A stretch of DNA of 64,000 bases from Oleomonas cavernae. GTDB lineage: Bacteria; Pseudomonadota; Alphaproteobacteria; Zavarziniales; Zavarziniaceae. Location: assembly GCF_003590945.1 (NCBI RefSeq), contig NZ_QYUK01000011.1, forward strand, positions 524,001-588,000, read 5' to 3'. A model generated the notes under the pieces. That model saw nothing but the letters and a program-made list of their open reading frames with translations. It searched no databases and was not told the origin of the DNA. Within the stretch, counting starts at the first letter, position 1, and each line of letters starts with the position of its first letter. The translations under genes and the position numbers were made by a program. Shown here in pieces: positions 16,691 to 27,121 of this stretch.

Positions 16691-18451
16691 ATGTCGCAGA
16701 ACATGATGACCGGAGCGGAGATTCTTCTCAAGGCGCTGGTTGATCAGGGCGTGGACACCATTTTCGGCTATCCGGGCGGCGCGGTACTGCCGATCTATGA
16801 CGCCCTGTACCAGCAGGAAGACATCAAGCACGTCCTGGTCCGCCAGGAAGGTGGTGCTGCCCATTCGGCCGAGGGCTATGCCCGCTCGACCGGCAAGGTC
16901 GGCGTGCTGCTGGTCACGTCGGGCCCCGGCGCCACCAATGCCGTCACCGGCCTGACCGACGCCTTGATGGATTCGATTCCGATCGTCTGCATCACCGGCC
17001 AGGTCGCCACCCACCTGATCGGCAACGACGCCTTCCAGGAAGCGGACACGGTCGGCATCACCCGGCCCTGCACCAAGCACAACTGGCTGGTGAAGGACAT
17101 CAAGGACCTGGCCCGGGTCGTCCACGAGGCGTTCTATGTCGCGCGTTCTGGCCGTCCCGGTCCGGTCGTCATCGACCTGCCCAAGGACATCCAGTTGACC
17201 TCGGGCATCTACACCCCGCCCGCCCATGTCCAGCACAAATCCTATCGCCCGCAGGTGAAGGGCGACCTCAACAAGATCCGCCAGGCGGTCGAGATGATCG
17301 CGGCGGCGGAAAAGCCGATCTTCTATACCGGCGGCGGCGTCATCAATTCAGGCCCGGTCGCCTCGCAATTGCTGCGCGAACTGGTCCGCATCACCGGCTA
17401 TCCCATCACCTCGACCCTGATGGGCCTGGGCGCCTATCCCTCGTCGGATAAGCAGTGGCTGGGCATGCTGGGCATGCACGGCACCTTCGAGGCGAACAAT
17501 GCGATGCACGACTGCGACCTGATGGTCTGCATCGGTGCCCGCTTCGACGACCGCATCACCGGCCGGATCAACGCCTTCTCGCCCAATTCCAAGAAGATCC
17601 ACATCGACATCGACCCGTCGTCGATCAACAAGAACGTGCGCGTCGACCTGCCGATCATCGGCGACTGCGCCCATGTCCTCGAAGACATGATCAAGGTCTG
17701 GAAGTCCAAGGTGCTGCGGCCCAACAAGCAGGCCCTGGACGGCTGGTGGAAGCAAATCGCGGAATGGCGCGCGCGCGACAGCCTGCGCTACAAGCCCTCG
17801 AACGAGATCATCAAGCCGCAATACGCGATCCAGCGCCTGCACGCCCTGACCAAGAGCCCGAATACCTACATCACGACCGAGGTCGGCCAGCACCAGATGT
17901 GGGCGGCCCAGTTCTATGGCTTCGAGGAGCCCAACCGCTGGATGACCTCGGGCGGCCTGGGCACCATGGGCTATGGCCTGCCGGCGGCGATCGGCGTGCA
18001 GATGGCGCACCCGGAAGCCCTGGTCATCGACATCGCCGGCGAAGCCTCGATCCTGATGAATATCCAGGAAATGTCGACGGCGGTTCAGCACCGCCTGCCG
18101 GTGAAGATCTTCATCCTGAACAACGAGTACATGGGCATGGTGCGCCAGTGGCAGGAACTGCTCCACGGCAACCGCTATTCCGAGTCCTACATGCACTCGC
18201 TGCCCGATTTCGTGAAGCTGGCCGAGGCCTTCGGCGCCGTGGGCCTGCGCTGCGAGAAGCCGGGCGAGGTGGACGACACGATCAAGGAGATGATCGCGGT
18301 CAAACGCCCGGTGATCGTCGATTGCCGGGTCGACAAGACCGAGAACTGCTACCCCATGGTGCCGTCGGGGGCCGCCCATAACCAGATGATCCTGGGGCCG
18401 GAAGACGACAGCCACCGGGATGTCTCGGTCGAGGGCATGGCGCTCGTATAG
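16691..18451 (+). CDS. ilvB: Acetolactate synthase, large catalytic subunit
   Basis: 586 residues, a ThDP-, FAD- and Mg-dependent enzyme that makes 2-acetolactate or 2-aceto-2-hydroxybutyrate, the first common step to Val, Leu and Ile. Blocks: GVDTIFGYPGGAVLPIYDAL with the catalytic Glu in RQEGGAAHSAEGYA, the central FAD-binding region and the C-terminal ThDP domain. The Mg/ThDP loop reads DIAGEASILMNIQEM, with Glu-Ala where many relatives have Asp-Gly. ATG at 16691 chosen (MSQNMMTGAEIL). Followed by ilvH and ilvC. Confidence 0.97.
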   Translation: MSQNMMTGAEILLKALVDQGVDTIFGYPGGAVLPIYDALYQQEDIKHVLVRQEGGAAHSAEGYARSTGKVGVLLVTSGPGATNAVTGLTDALMDSIPIVCITGQVATHLIGNDAFQEADTVGITRPCTKHNWLVKDIKDLARVVHEAFYVARSGRPGPVVIDLPKDIQLTSGIYTPPAHVQHKSYRPQVKGDLNKIRQAVEMIAAAEKPIFYTGGGVINSGPVASQLLRELVRITGYPITSTLMGLGAYPSSDKQWLGMLGMHGTFEANNAMHDCDLMVCIGARFDDRITGRINAFSPNSKKIHIDIDPSSINKNVRVDLPIIGDCAHVLEDMIKVWKSKVLRPNKQALDGWWKQIAEWRARDSLRYKPSNEIIKPQYAIQRLHALTKSPNTYITTEVGQHQMWAAQFYGFEEPNRWMTSGGLGTMGYGLPAAIGVQMAHPEALVIDIAGEASILMNIQEMSTAVQHRLPVKIFILNNEYMGMVRQWQELLHGNRYSESYMHSLPDFVKLAEAFGAVGLRCEKPGEVDDTIKEMIAVKRPVIVDCRVDKTENCYPMVPSGAAHNQMILGPEDDSHRDVSVEGMALV

Positions 18452-18460
18452 CCCATTTAT

Positions 18461-18560
18461 CGTCATCCCGGCCTTGAGCCGGGATCTTGGCGGCGTTGGC
18501 CTCTGTGCTTCGTCCGGCGAAAGATCCCGGCTCTCCGCTTACGCTGCGGCCGGGATGACG
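18461..18560. repeat. Palindromic repeat (GTCATCCCGG family) inside the ilv operon
   Basis: CGTCATCCCGG at the left end and CCGGGATGACG at the right end, with nested inner arms (GAGCCGGGATCTT / AAGATCCCGGCTC). It separates ilvB from ilvH and would fold strongly in mRNA. Confidence 0.75.
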
Positions 18561-18636
18561 CTATGTGGCAAACAGATTTCCCAACCCGCAAGTTTCCAGC
18601 TATAAGCCCCGCCATCGCGGGGCAAAAGAGGGCGAA

Positions 18637-19140
18637 GTGGAACCGATCCGCAGCCATACCATCGCCGTTCTGGTCGACAATGAAGCCGGCGTTCTCGCCC
18701 GCGTCATCGGCCTGTTCTCCGGCCGGGGCTACAACATCGACAGCCTGACCGTCGCCAAGGTCGAGGACAGCCGCAATCTCTCGCGCATCACGGTCGTGAC
18801 CTCGGGCACCGCCATGGTGATCGAGCAGATCAAGGCCCAGCTCGACCGCCTGGTGCCCATCCACAAGGTCGCCGACCTGACCGTCGACGGCCCCTCGCTG
18901 GAACGCGAGCTGGCCCTGGTCAAGGTGGTCTCGACCGGCGACAAGCGGGTGGAGGCCCTGCGCCTGGCCGATGCCTTCCGTGCCCGCGTGCTTGACAGTA
19001 CGGCCCAGTCCTTCGTCTTCGAGGTCACCGGTTCGACCTCCAAGATCGATGCCTTCATCGACCTCATGCGGGGGCTTGGCCTCGCCGAGCTCTCCCGTAC
19101 CGGCGTCGTCGCGATCCAGCGCGGCACCGGCTCTCTCTGA
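18637..19140 (+). CDS. ilvH: Acetolactate synthase, small regulatory subunit
   Basis: 167 residues from the GTG at 18637 (preceded by GAGGG). The N-terminal ACT domain SHTIAVLVDNEAGVLARVIG, FSGRGYNIDSLTV binds valine for feedback control. The C-terminal domain (KVVSTGDKR...FVFEVTGSTSKIDAFI) completes the regulatory subunit. An earlier GTG (18565) would add 24 residues encoded by the edge of the repeat and is unlikely. Confidence 0.95.
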   Translation: MEPIRSHTIAVLVDNEAGVLARVIGLFSGRGYNIDSLTVAKVEDSRNLSRITVVTSGTAMVIEQIKAQLDRLVPIHKVADLTVDGPSLERELALVKVVSTGDKRVEALRLADAFRARVLDSTAQSFVFEVTGSTSKIDAFIDLMRGLGLAELSRTGVVAIQRGTGSL

Positions 19141-19169
19141 TCCTGATATCCAGACCAAAAGGACAATAA

Positions 19170-20189
<1,020 letters not shown>

Positions 20190-20210
20190 GCCTTTCCGGC
20201 CTCCCGGTTA

Positions 20211-20245
20211 AACGGCCGCCCCGAAAGGGCGGCCGTTTTTCTTTT
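20211..20245 (+). terminator. Strong intrinsic terminator of the ilv genes
   Basis: Perfect 11-bp stem AACGGCCGCCC / GGGCGGCCGTT with a CGAAA loop, then TTTTTCTTTT. Confidence 0.92.
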
Positions 20246-20346
20246 GCAATCCCGTCGATGCCGTCGGATCGGTGACGGCGGCCACATACGCCTAGCGGAA
20301 ATGGGCGTATCGTCCCGCCGTGCACCGGGGATGCACGGGGGACGAC

Positions 20347-22298
20347 ATGGCGACAATCAATGGCACCAATGGGGCCGACACGCTCAACGGAACGGCGTCG
20401 GCTGATGACATCTTCGGCTTCAATGGCAACGACACGCTGGCCGGCCTGGGGGGAACGACATCCTCACCGGCGGCCGCGGCGCCGATACCATGACCGGCGG
20501 CGCGGGCAGCGACCTGTACAAGGTCGACAATCTGGGCGACGTGGCCGACGAGACCGGTGGCGACGGCCTCGATGTGGTCGAAACCTCGGCCACCTTCGCG
20601 CTCTCGGCCGGGATTGAAAACCTGCGCATGGTCGGCAGCGGTACCCTGACCGGTACCGGCAACGCGCTTGCCAACGACATGCTGGGCAACACGGTTGCCA
20701 ATCGGCTCTACGGCCTCGCCGGGATCGACACCCTGTCGGGCGGTGGCGGCGACGATACCCTGGATGGCGGCGACGACGGCGACACGCTGTCGGGGGACAG
20801 CGGCAACGACACGCTGCTAGGTGGGGCCGGCAACGACAGCCTGGACGGCGGCACCGGCGATGACGATATGCGCGGCGGTACCGGCGACGACACCTATTTC
20901 ATCGATTCGACCGCCGACTCGATCAGCGAGGCGGGCGGCGATGGCACCGACACGGTACGCAGTTCGGTCACTTTCACTTTGGCCGGCGGTTTCGAGAACC
21001 TGGTGATCACCACCAGCCAGGCGGTGAATGGCACGGGCAATACCCTGGCCAACAGCTTGACCGGCGGGGCGGGGGCCAACCTGCTCTACGGCCTGGGCGG
21101 CAACGACACGCTGATCGGCGGTGCTGGTACCGACACGCTGGACGGTGGCACCGGCGCCGATACCATGCAGGGTGGAACCGGCAACGATACCTATCTGGTC
21201 GACCATGCCGGCGACGCGGTGGACGAGACGGGCGGCAGCGGCACGGCCGATACGGTGCAGTCGACGCTGGGCGCCTTTACCCTGGGCAGCGGGCTCGAGA
21301 ACCTGACCCTGCTGGGGGCGGGCAACAGCGCCGGCACGGGTAACAGCGTTGCCAACCTGATCACCGGCAATGGCGGCAACAACACGTTGAGCGGGCTGGG
21401 CGGTAACGACACGCTGGACGGCGGGGCCGGGTCCGACACCATGCTGGGTGGTGCAGGCAACGACACCTACATCGTCGAGACCAACGCCGACGTGGCCGAC
21501 GAGACCGGCGGCAGTGGCACCGACATCGTGCTGACCAGCGTCGGCTACAACCTGAACGCCGGCGTCGAGAACATGACCTTCACGGGCAATGCCGACCTCA
21601 ACGGGTCGGGCAACAACCTCGCCAATGTGATCACCGGCAACAGCGGCCAGAACACGATCTTCGCCGGCGACGGCAACGATACGCTCACCGGCGGCGATGG
21701 CAGCGATTACCTCGACGGCCAGGCCGGCGCCGACAAGATGACCGGCGGCACCAACAACGACGTCTATGTTGTCGACAGCGTGGGCGATGTCGTTACGGAG
21801 CTTGCCGGCGAAGGCGACGACCATGTGCTCAGCAGCATTACCTTCACCCTGGGCGCCAATTTCGAAAACCTCTCGCTGGCGGGCGCCGATGCCATCAACG
21901 GCACCGGCAACGACGGCGTCAATTCGCTGAACGGCAATGGCGCCGCCAATATCCTCACCGGGGGCCTGGGCAGCGACACGATCGACGGCAGGGGCGGTGA
22001 CGACATCATCATCGGCGGCGAGATCGGCGACTATGCGATCGGCGGCGCCGGCAACGATACCTTCGTCTTTGCGCCGCGCTCGGAAGGCGGCAGCGGTGCC
22101 GATGCGATCGCCGATTTCACCAATGGCGAAGACGTGATCGATGTCAGTGCCTTCGGCTTCAACGATATCGGCGATATTCTCTCGATTGCCAACGACGGCA
22201 ACGGCAATACCCTTATCGACCTGGGCTCGAATTCGATCGTCGCCCTGCTCGGTGTCGCCGCCGCGACGATCGACAGCAGCGATTTCATCTTCGCGTAA
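20347..22298 (+). CDS. RTX-type calcium-binding repeat protein (one frameshift)
   Basis: About 650 residues once a base lost at the G run 20448-20453 is restored. It starts directly in hemolysin-type repeats (NGTNGADTLNGTASADDIFG), with at least five units of about 90-100 residues: nonapeptides (GGAGNDTYIVE), a beta segment (ENLTLLGAGN) and GTGNxLANxI. The C-terminus (ADAIADFTNGEDVIDVSAFG ... IDSSDFIFA) is the type I secretion/serralysin-like end. Probably a secreted surface or extracellular protein; function unknown. Related in repeat pattern to the FG-GAP protein at 8073-11124. GGGGGA precedes the ATG. Confidence 0.82.
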
Positions 22299-22321
22299 GA
22301 GGTCGATTCAAAACCCTACCC

Positions 22322-22433
22322 TCGTCATGACCGGGCTTGTCCCGGTCATCCACGTCGGGACGAGTCAAGTCCGTTGAAGGATTGGGCAGCTTGCCGACGT
22401 GGACAGCCGTGGGACTTCGCCCGGCCATGACGA
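22322..22433. repeat. Palindromic repeat, TCATGACCGGG family, copy 1
   Basis: About 110 bp beginning TCGTCATGACCGGGCTTGTC and ending GCCCGGCCATGACGA; nearly the same element occurs at 25018-25125. Lies between the convergent RTX gene and ahpF. Confidence 0.75.
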
Positions 22434-22474
22434 CTAGGGGTAGCTTGTTGGGGGAGCCGCCGTCAGTTACTTAC

Positions 22475-24049
22475 CTATTCCGCCGCCTGGGCCTCGAACA
22501 CCGGCAGGCGGATCAGGTGGTCGAAGGCGGAAAGTGCCGCCTTGGAGCCTTCGCCCATGGCGATGACGATCTGCTTGTAGGGTACCGTCGTCACGTCGCC
22601 CGCGGCGAAGACACCGGGGACGGAGGTCTGGCCCTTGGCATCGACCACGATCTCGCCCCGCGGGGTCAATGCCACCGGGCCGCCCTTCAGCCATTCCGTG
22701 TTGGGCACCAGGCCGATCTGCACGAAGATGCCTTCCAGGTCGACGGTGTGGCTCTCGCCGCTCCTGCGGTCCTTGTAGGCGAGGCCGGTGACCTTGCTGC
22801 CGTCGCCCAGCACCTGCGTCGTCTGCGCCTCCATGACGATGGTGACGTTGGGCAGGCTTTTCAGCTTGGCGACCAGCACCGCATCGGCGCGCAGCACGTC
22901 CAGGAACTCGAACAAGGTGACGTGGGAGACGATGCCGGCCAGGTCGATCGCCGCCTCGACGCCCGAATTGCCGCCGCCGATCACCGCCACCCGCTTGCCC
23001 TTGAACAGGGGGCCGTCGCAATGCGGGCAATAGGCCACGCCCTTGGTCCGGTACTCGGCCTCGCCGGGCACGCCCATCTCGCGCCAGCGCGCACCGGTCG
23101 CCAGGATCACGGTCTTGGTGCGCAGCCTGGCGCCGCTCTCCAGTTCGATCTCCACCAGGTCGCCGCGGGTCAGCGACTTGGCCCGCTGCAGATTCATGAT
23201 GTCGACGTCGTAGGACTTCACATGTTCCTCGAGCCCGGCGACCAGGCGCGGGCCCTCGGTCTCCTTGACCGAGATGAAGTTTTCGATGCCCATGGTGTCC
23301 AGCACCTGGCCGCCGAAGCGTTCCGAGACGACGCCGGTGCGGATGCCCTTGCGCGCGGCATAGATCGCGGCCGAGGCGCCGGCCGGCCCGCCGCCGACGA
23401 TCAGCACGTCGAACGGCGCCTTGGCGTCGATCCGGGCGGCGGCGCGCGTCCCGGCGCCCGTGTCCAGCTTGGCCAGGATATCGCCCACTTCCATGCGGCC
23501 CTGGCCGAAGACCTCGCCGTTCAGGTAGACGGTGGGCACGGCCATGATCTTGAGCTGTTCGACCTCGTCCTGGAACAGGGCGCCGTCGACCATCTCGTGG
23601 CGGATGCGTGGGTTCAACACCGCCATCAGGTTCAGCGCCTGCACCACCTCGGGGCAGTTCTGACAGGTCAGCGAGATATAGGTGCGGAAGCTGTAGTCGC
23701 CGTTCAGCGCCTTGATCTGCAAGGTCGTGTCGGCATCCACCTTGGGCGGATAGCCGCCGACCTGGAGCAGGGCCAGGACCAGCGAGGTGAATTCATGGCC
23801 CATGGGCAGGCCGGCAAAGCGGATCCCGACCGACCCGTCAGGGCGGTTCAGCGAGAACGACGGCTGGCGTGAGGAGGCCGCGTTGTCTTCGCGCAGCGAG
23901 ACCAAAGGCGATACATCGAGAATGTCTTCCAGCAGGGATTTGATCTGCTTGGAGGTCTGTGTGTCGTCGAGGGCGGCCACGATCTCGATCGGCGACGTGG
24001 CACGTTCCATATAGCCCTTCAACTGGGCCTTGAGATCGGCGTCCAACAT
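22475..24049 (-). CDS. ahpF: Alkyl hydroperoxide reductase subunit F
   Basis: 524 residues, an FAD disulfide reductase that passes electrons from NADH to AhpC. The N-terminal double-thioredoxin domain carries Cys129-Cys132 (TCQNCP), the same numbering as in E. coli. The C-terminal thioredoxin-reductase part has [17 protein letters not shown] for FAD, the redox pair in [23 protein letters not shown] for NADH and VFAAGDVT. Downstream of ahpC with an 88-bp gap containing a hairpin. Confidence 0.97.
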   Translation of the reverse strand: MLDADLKAQLKGYMERATSPIEIVAALDDTQTSKQIKSLLEDILDVSPLVSLREDNAASSRQPSFSLNRPDGSVGIRFAGLPMGHEFTSLVLALLQVGGYPPKVDADTTLQIKALNGDYSFRTYISLTCQNCPEVVQALNLMAVLNPRIRHEMVDGALFQDEVEQLKIMAVPTVYLNGEVFGQGRMEVGDILAKLDTGAGTRAAARIDAKAPFDVLIVGGGPAGASAAIYAARKGIRTGVVSERFGGQVLDTMGIENFISVKETEGPRLVAGLEEHVKSYDVDIMNLQRAKSLTRGDLVEIELESGARLRTKTVILATGARWREMGVPGEAEYRTKGVAYCPHCDGPLFKGKRVAVIGGGNSGVEAAIDLAGIVSHVTLFEFLDVLRADAVLVAKLKSLPNVTIVMEAQTTQVLGDGSKVTGLAYKDRRSGESHTVDLEGIFVQIGLVPNTEWLKGGPVALTPRGEIVVDAKGQTSVPGVFAAGDVTTVPYKQIVIAMGEGSKAALSAFDHLIRLPVFEAQAAE

Positions 24050-24095
24050 GACAACACCTTAAGCTTTCTGTGCTACGCACGGCTACAGGGCGGCA

Positions 24096-24113
24096 CCCGG
24101 GGCGAACCCCGGG
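24096..24113 (-). terminator. Hairpin between ahpC and ahpF
   Basis: CCCGGGG-CGAA-CCCCGGG stem-loop without a U-run. It probably protects the ahpC message or lowers ahpF expression relative to ahpC. Confidence 0.45.
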
Positions 24114-24137
24114 CACCTTGAGACACAAGTCGGTGGA

Positions 24138-24701
24138 TCAGATCTTGCCGACGAGGGAGAGCGAGGGCCGCAGCGTGGCCTCGCCGGGGGTCCACTTGGC
24201 GGGGCAGACTTCGCCCGGGTGGGCGGCGACATACTGGGCGGCCTTCACCTTGCGCAGCAGTTCCTTGGCGTCGCGGCCGATGCCGTTGTCATTGACCTCG
24301 ACGATCTTGATCTTGCCCTCGGGATCGATGACGAAGGTGCCGCGGTAGGCGAGGCCTTCTTCCTCGATCAGGACTTCGAAGGCGCGCGAGAGCGCCAGCG
24401 TCGGGTCGGCCAGCATCGGGTAGGTGATCTTGCCGATCGTGTCCGAGGTGTCGTGCCAGGCCTTGTGGGTGAAGTGGGTGTCGGTCGAAACCGAATAGAT
24501 CTCGACGCCCAGCTTCTGGAATTCGGCGTAGTTGTCGGCCAGGTCGCCCAGCTCGGTCGGGCAGACGAAGGTGAAATCGGCCGGGTAGAACACGAAGACC
24601 GACCATTTTCCCTTCAGGGCAGCCTCGGTCACTTCGACGAACTTGCCGTTGTGATAGGCCTGGGCCTTGAACGGCTTCACTTGCGTATTGATAAGCGACA
24701 T
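24138..24701 (-). CDS. ahpC: Alkyl hydroperoxide reductase subunit C (peroxiredoxin)
   Basis: 187 residues, typical 2-Cys peroxiredoxin. The peroxidatic Cys47 lies in [11 protein letters not shown] and the resolving Cys166 in GEVCPAKW. Reduces organic hydroperoxides and H2O2 using AhpF. Lead gene of the ahpCF pair. The upstream region is AT-rich with an OxyR-like half-site. Confidence 0.98.
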   Translation of the reverse strand: MSLINTQVKPFKAQAYHNGKFVEVTEAALKGKWSVFVFYPADFTFVCPTELGDLADNYAEFQKLGVEIYSVSTDTHFTHKAWHDTSDTIGKITYPMLADPTLALSRAFEVLIEEEGLAYRGTFVIDPEGKIKIVEVNDNGIGRDAKELLRKVKAAQYVAAHPGEVCPAKWTPGEATLRPSLSLVGKI

Positions 24702-24819
24702 GTCGACTTCCTTCTCGAGTTAAAGCAACGCAGACGAACCATCGCGTTCCGGCCGGAGAGCCCGTTACGCGCTGCCCCTAACCGCCTGATTGCCTGAAGG
24801 AAATGACATGCTCATTAGA

Positions 24820-24834
24820 ATAATTCAAGGTTAT
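24820..24834 (-). promoter_or_regulatory. Possible OxyR half-site upstream of ahpC
   Basis: On the ahpC strand ATAA-CCTTGAA-TTAT, matching the 4-7-4 spacing of an OxyR half-operator (ATAG-N7-CTAT). The adjoining second half is poor, so this is tentative. Confidence 0.3.
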
Positions 24835-24935
24835 CGCAGAAACTAAATTGCGATCGGGCGATCAGGGAAAACGATCATCGGCAGGCTGAAGACACAGCCG
24901 CGCCGAATCAGTTTTCCGAAAAGCCGACACATCGA

Positions 24936-25224
24936 TCCGTCATCCCCGCCTGCTTCGCACGGCTATCCGGTTAAGGAAATCGAGCTGTTTCAAGGCATAT
25001 GCGCACCACTCTCAATTGTCATGACCGGGTTTGTCCCGGTCATCCACGTCGGGCCGAGCCACATCTGTTGACGGCATAGGCAGCTTAGCGACGTGGATGG
25101 CCGGGACTTCGCCCGGCCATGACGAGTTAGGGTGGTGAGGATGGAAGAAAAACCATCCGAAGGAAGTGGCCTCCCATGCTCGTTTTTCTTAACCGGGCAG
25201 CCGTGCCTGCGCGGGGATGACGCC
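24936..25224. repeat. Nested palindromic repeats between ahpC and the helicase gene
   Basis: The ends form an inverted repeat of about 45 bp: GTCATCCCCGCCTGCTTCGC near 24940, with CGGTTAAG and CGAGC further in, mirrored at 25178-25224. Inside sits a complete TCATGACCGGG-family element (25018-25125), almost a copy of 22322-22433. One palindromic element seems to have landed inside another. A separate hairpin GGATGG/CCATCC lies at about 25139-25158. No gene is seen in 24702-25247. Confidence 0.65.
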
Positions 25225-25247
25225 CTCCCAGCCGACGGAAGTGCTCT

Positions 25248-26969
25248 CTACCCGGCCTTGGCCTTCTTGAATTTCTTCTTCGGGGCCGGGGCGGCACCGG
25301 CTTCGCGCGGCGGATAGCTCTGCTTGGCCGGGTCGTAGCCTTCCTTGGGCCGGTAGGGCTTGCGCTCGCGCGGCGGCGGGGCGCCTTCGGCACCGGCGGG
25401 CTCGATGCGGATCTTGGGATCGCGCGATTCGAGCAGGGCGGCGGCGAAACGGGCGGCGGCGCTGGGCGCGATCTCGAAGCGGGTTTCACGGTCCAGAATC
25501 CGGATCGAGCCGACGTCGGGCTTGGTCACCTGGCCCATGCGGCAGATGATCGGCAGCAGCCAGCGCGGATCGGCGTTGTTGTTGCGGCCCACGTTCATGC
25601 GGAACCACACGCCGTCACCACCGCCACGGCGGGGTGCCAAGGGGGTGGGGGCGCTGCTCGGGGCGGCGTCCAGTTCCTCGGGCGCCGGCATGCGGCTGCG
25701 CTGCAGGCGGATCAGGGCGGCGGCGATCTGCTCGGCCGACTGCTTTTCCAGCAGGGCGCGGCCCAGGACCAGATCCTCCTCGGTCGCCTCCTCGGCCAGG
25801 ATCGGATCAGCCAGCAGGCGTTCCTGGTCCAGGGCCTGGATTTCCTCGACCGTCGGGGCGCCCGACCAGACCACGTCCAGGCGGCTGCCCATCAGCAATT
25901 GCTCGGCCTTGCGGCGGCGGGTGTGGGGGACGATCAGCACGCAGGTGCCCTTGCGGCCCGCGCGGCCGGTCCGGCCGCTGCGGTGAAGCAGGGTGTCGCG
26001 GTTGTTGGGCAGCTCGGCATGGATGACCAGGGCAAGATCGGGCACGTCGATGCCGCGGGCGGCCACGTCGGTGGCCACGCAGACGCGGGCACGGCCGTCA
26101 CGCACGGCCTGCAGGGCATGGCTGCGCTCGTTCTGGCTCAATTCGCCCGACAGGGCGACGGCGGCAAAGCCGCGCTCGACCAGGCTGGCGTGGAGGTGGC
26201 GCACCGCGTCGCGGGTGGCGCAGAACACCATGGCCGCGCGCGCCTCGAAATAGCGCAACACGTTGACCACGGCATGTTCGATGTCGTTGGGCGCGCAACG
26301 CACGGCGCGATATTCGATATCGCCGTGGGCCTCGCCCTTGTTGGTCGCCTCGATGCGGAAGGCATCGCGCTGGTAGCTCTTGGCCAGGGCGGCGATTTCG
26401 CGCGGAATGGTGGCCGAGAACAGCAGGGTGCGGCGTTCCGGCGGGGTGGTGTCGAGGATGAACTCCAGGTCCTCGCGGAAGCCCAGATCCAGCATCTCGT
26501 CGGCTTCGTCGAGGACGACGGCGCGCATTTCCGAGGTGTCGATGCGGCCACGCTCCAGATGGTCGCGCAGGCGGCCGGGCGTGCCGACGATGATATGGGC
26601 GCCATCGGACAGGGCGCGCTGCTCGCGCCGCACATCCATGCCGCCGACGCAGGAAACCACCCGGGCGCCGACCTTGGCATAGAGCCAGGTCAGCTCGGCA
26701 TGGACCTGCATGGCCAGTTCGCGGGTGGGGGCGACGATCAGGGCCAGCGGCGGCGAGCGCGGCGGCAGCCGTTCGGCGCCGGCCAGCAGGGTTTCGGCGA
26801 TGGCCAGGCCATAGGCGACGGTCTTGCCCGAACCGGTCTGGGCCGAGACCAGCAGGTCCTTGCCCTCGGCGGCGGGTTCCAGGACGGCGAGTTGAACCGG
26901 GGTCGGTTCGGCATAGTCGCGCTCGGCCAGGGCCTGCGCCAAATGGGCATTGAGAATAGGAAAGGGCAT
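25248..26969 (-). CDS. DEAD-box ATP-dependent RNA helicase with DbpA-type RNA-binding domain
   Basis: 573 residues from the ATG at 26969. Q motif (DYAEPTPVQLAVLEPA), Walker A AQTGSGKT, PTRELA, GTPGRL, DEAD in VLDEADEMLD, SAT, then the second RecA lobe ending HRSGRTGRAGRKG. The C-terminus holds a DbpA/CsdA-like RNA-binding domain (WFRMNVGRNNNADPRWLLPI) and a Lys/Pro tail (PAPKKKFKKAKAG). A role in ribosome assembly or cold RNA remodelling is likely. A longer reading frame continues upstream without sense and overlaps the phage-tail-like gene, so I reject it. Confidence 0.93.
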   Translation of the reverse strand: MPFPILNAHLAQALAERDYAEPTPVQLAVLEPAAEGKDLLVSAQTGSGKTVAYGLAIAETLLAGAERLPPRSPPLALIVAPTRELAMQVHAELTWLYAKVGARVVSCVGGMDVRREQRALSDGAHIIVGTPGRLRDHLERGRIDTSEMRAVVLDEADEMLDLGFREDLEFILDTTPPERRTLLFSATIPREIAALAKSYQRDAFRIEATNKGEAHGDIEYRAVRCAPNDIEHAVVNVLRYFEARAAMVFCATRDAVRHLHASLVERGFAAVALSGELSQNERSHALQAVRDGRARVCVATDVAARGIDVPDLALVIHAELPNNRDTLLHRSGRTGRAGRKGTCVLIVPHTRRRKAEQLLMGSRLDVVWSGAPTVEEIQALDQERLLADPILAEEATEEDLVLGRALLEKQSAEQIAAALIRLQRSRMPAPEELDAAPSSAPTPLAPRRGGGDGVWFRMNVGRNNNADPRWLLPIICRMGQVTKPDVGSIRILDRETRFEIAPSAAARFAAALLESRDPKIRIEPAGAEGAPPPRERKPYRPKEGYDPAKQSYPPREAGAAPAPKKKFKKAKAG

Positions 26970-27121
26970 TGAGGTCCGGATCGACTTTTGTGAGGAGGCG
27001 CTGCAGCCTTCGATCACAGGATCGGTCCAACAGGGCGCGGCGGCGAGCATTTGTGCCGCTTCAATATACGATCCTGGCCGGAAAAGCCATGGACCCGGTG
27101 TGGGATCTGCCATGTGCGGCG

